Of a DNA stretch of 49,634 bases, positions 49,614 to 49,634 are shown one piece after another. The notes beneath the pieces are model-generated. The model was not told the origin of the DNA. It did not search any database and saw only the letters and a program-made list of their open reading frames with translations. Every line of letters begins with the position of its first letter. The stretch's first letter is position 1. Location: assembly GCA_003457135.1 (NCBI GenBank), contig DMSQ01000044.1, positions 1 to 49,634 of the forward strand. The letters are read 5' to 3'. The DNA is from Prolixibacteraceae bacterium. Its GTDB lineage: Bacteria > Bacteroidota > Bacteroidia > Bacteroidales > Prolixibacteraceae. Made by a program: the position numbers and the translations under genes.

Positions 49614-49634
49614 TCATGAGTGTCCATTAAAAAA

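Overview
The window comes from a member of the Bacteroidota, most likely order Marinilabiliales or Bacteroidales (a relative of Prolixibacteraceae would fit). The evidence is a SusC-type TonB-dependent receptor, many Bacteroidota-typical families (DUF4922, DUF5009, DUF4197, DUF4301, golvesin-domain amidase), several boxes matching the Bacteroidota -7 promoter consensus TAnnTTTG just upstream of genes, few clear Shine-Dalgarno sequences, and a mitochondrial-type aconitase/isocitrate dehydrogenase/citrate synthase cluster. No tRNA, rRNA or CRISPR array was seen.

Region 1 (1-23115) is a large locus that looks dedicated to cell-wall (muropeptide and amino-sugar) salvage. On the minus strand, reading away from a divergent intergenic region at 21182-21446, are a GH9-deacetylase fusion, a transglutaminase-like lipoprotein, a DigH/YngK-like glycosidase, a sodium:solute symporter coupled to a DUF5009 membrane protein, a large amidase with a golvesin-like insert, a double glycosyltransferase, a DUF4922 HIT-like protein, a serine hydrolase with a GH3 C-terminal remnant, two NamZ (GH171) exo-muramidases flanking a uroporphyrinogen-decarboxylase-like protein, and a SusC receptor that runs off the left edge. 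On the plus strand, from the same divergent region, are a BadF/BadG-type amino-sugar kinase and MurQ. A plausible flow is import of wall fragments by SusC, periplasmic trimming by NamZ, amidase and other hydrolases, inner-membrane uptake by the symporter or the DUF5009 protein, phosphorylation, and conversion of MurNAc-6-P to GlcNAc-6-P by MurQ. A near-identical 17-bp motif lies upstream of both susC and the kinase-murQ pair and may be the operator that ties the locus together. The gaps of this region are unusually rich in palindromic repeats.

Region 2 (23128-34646) holds housekeeping and poorly understood genes: a cytochrome c lipoprotein, a fused two-acyltransferase protein resembling GlsF/OlsF, YgiQ and TIGR01212 radical SAM proteins, DUF4197, DUF4301 (nucleotidyltransferase-like), a TPR protein, a phosphosulfolactate-synthase homologue and LolA. 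A rearrangement scar at 28322-28919 contains the remnant of a second TIGR01212 gene next to a truncated small gene.

Region 3 (34669-41869) has FtsK, carbamate kinase plus ornithine carbamoyltransferase without an arginine deiminase, an unrecognised protein with an internal duplication, and a GH29 fucosidase.

Region 4 (41963-48294) is the oxidative start of the TCA cycle: aconitase, two isocitrate dehydrogenases from different subfamilies with different predicted cofactors, and citrate synthase, closed by a strong terminator. The right end has a small membrane protein and the C-terminal end of a type IIG-like restriction-modification protein with an in-frame stop near the window edge.
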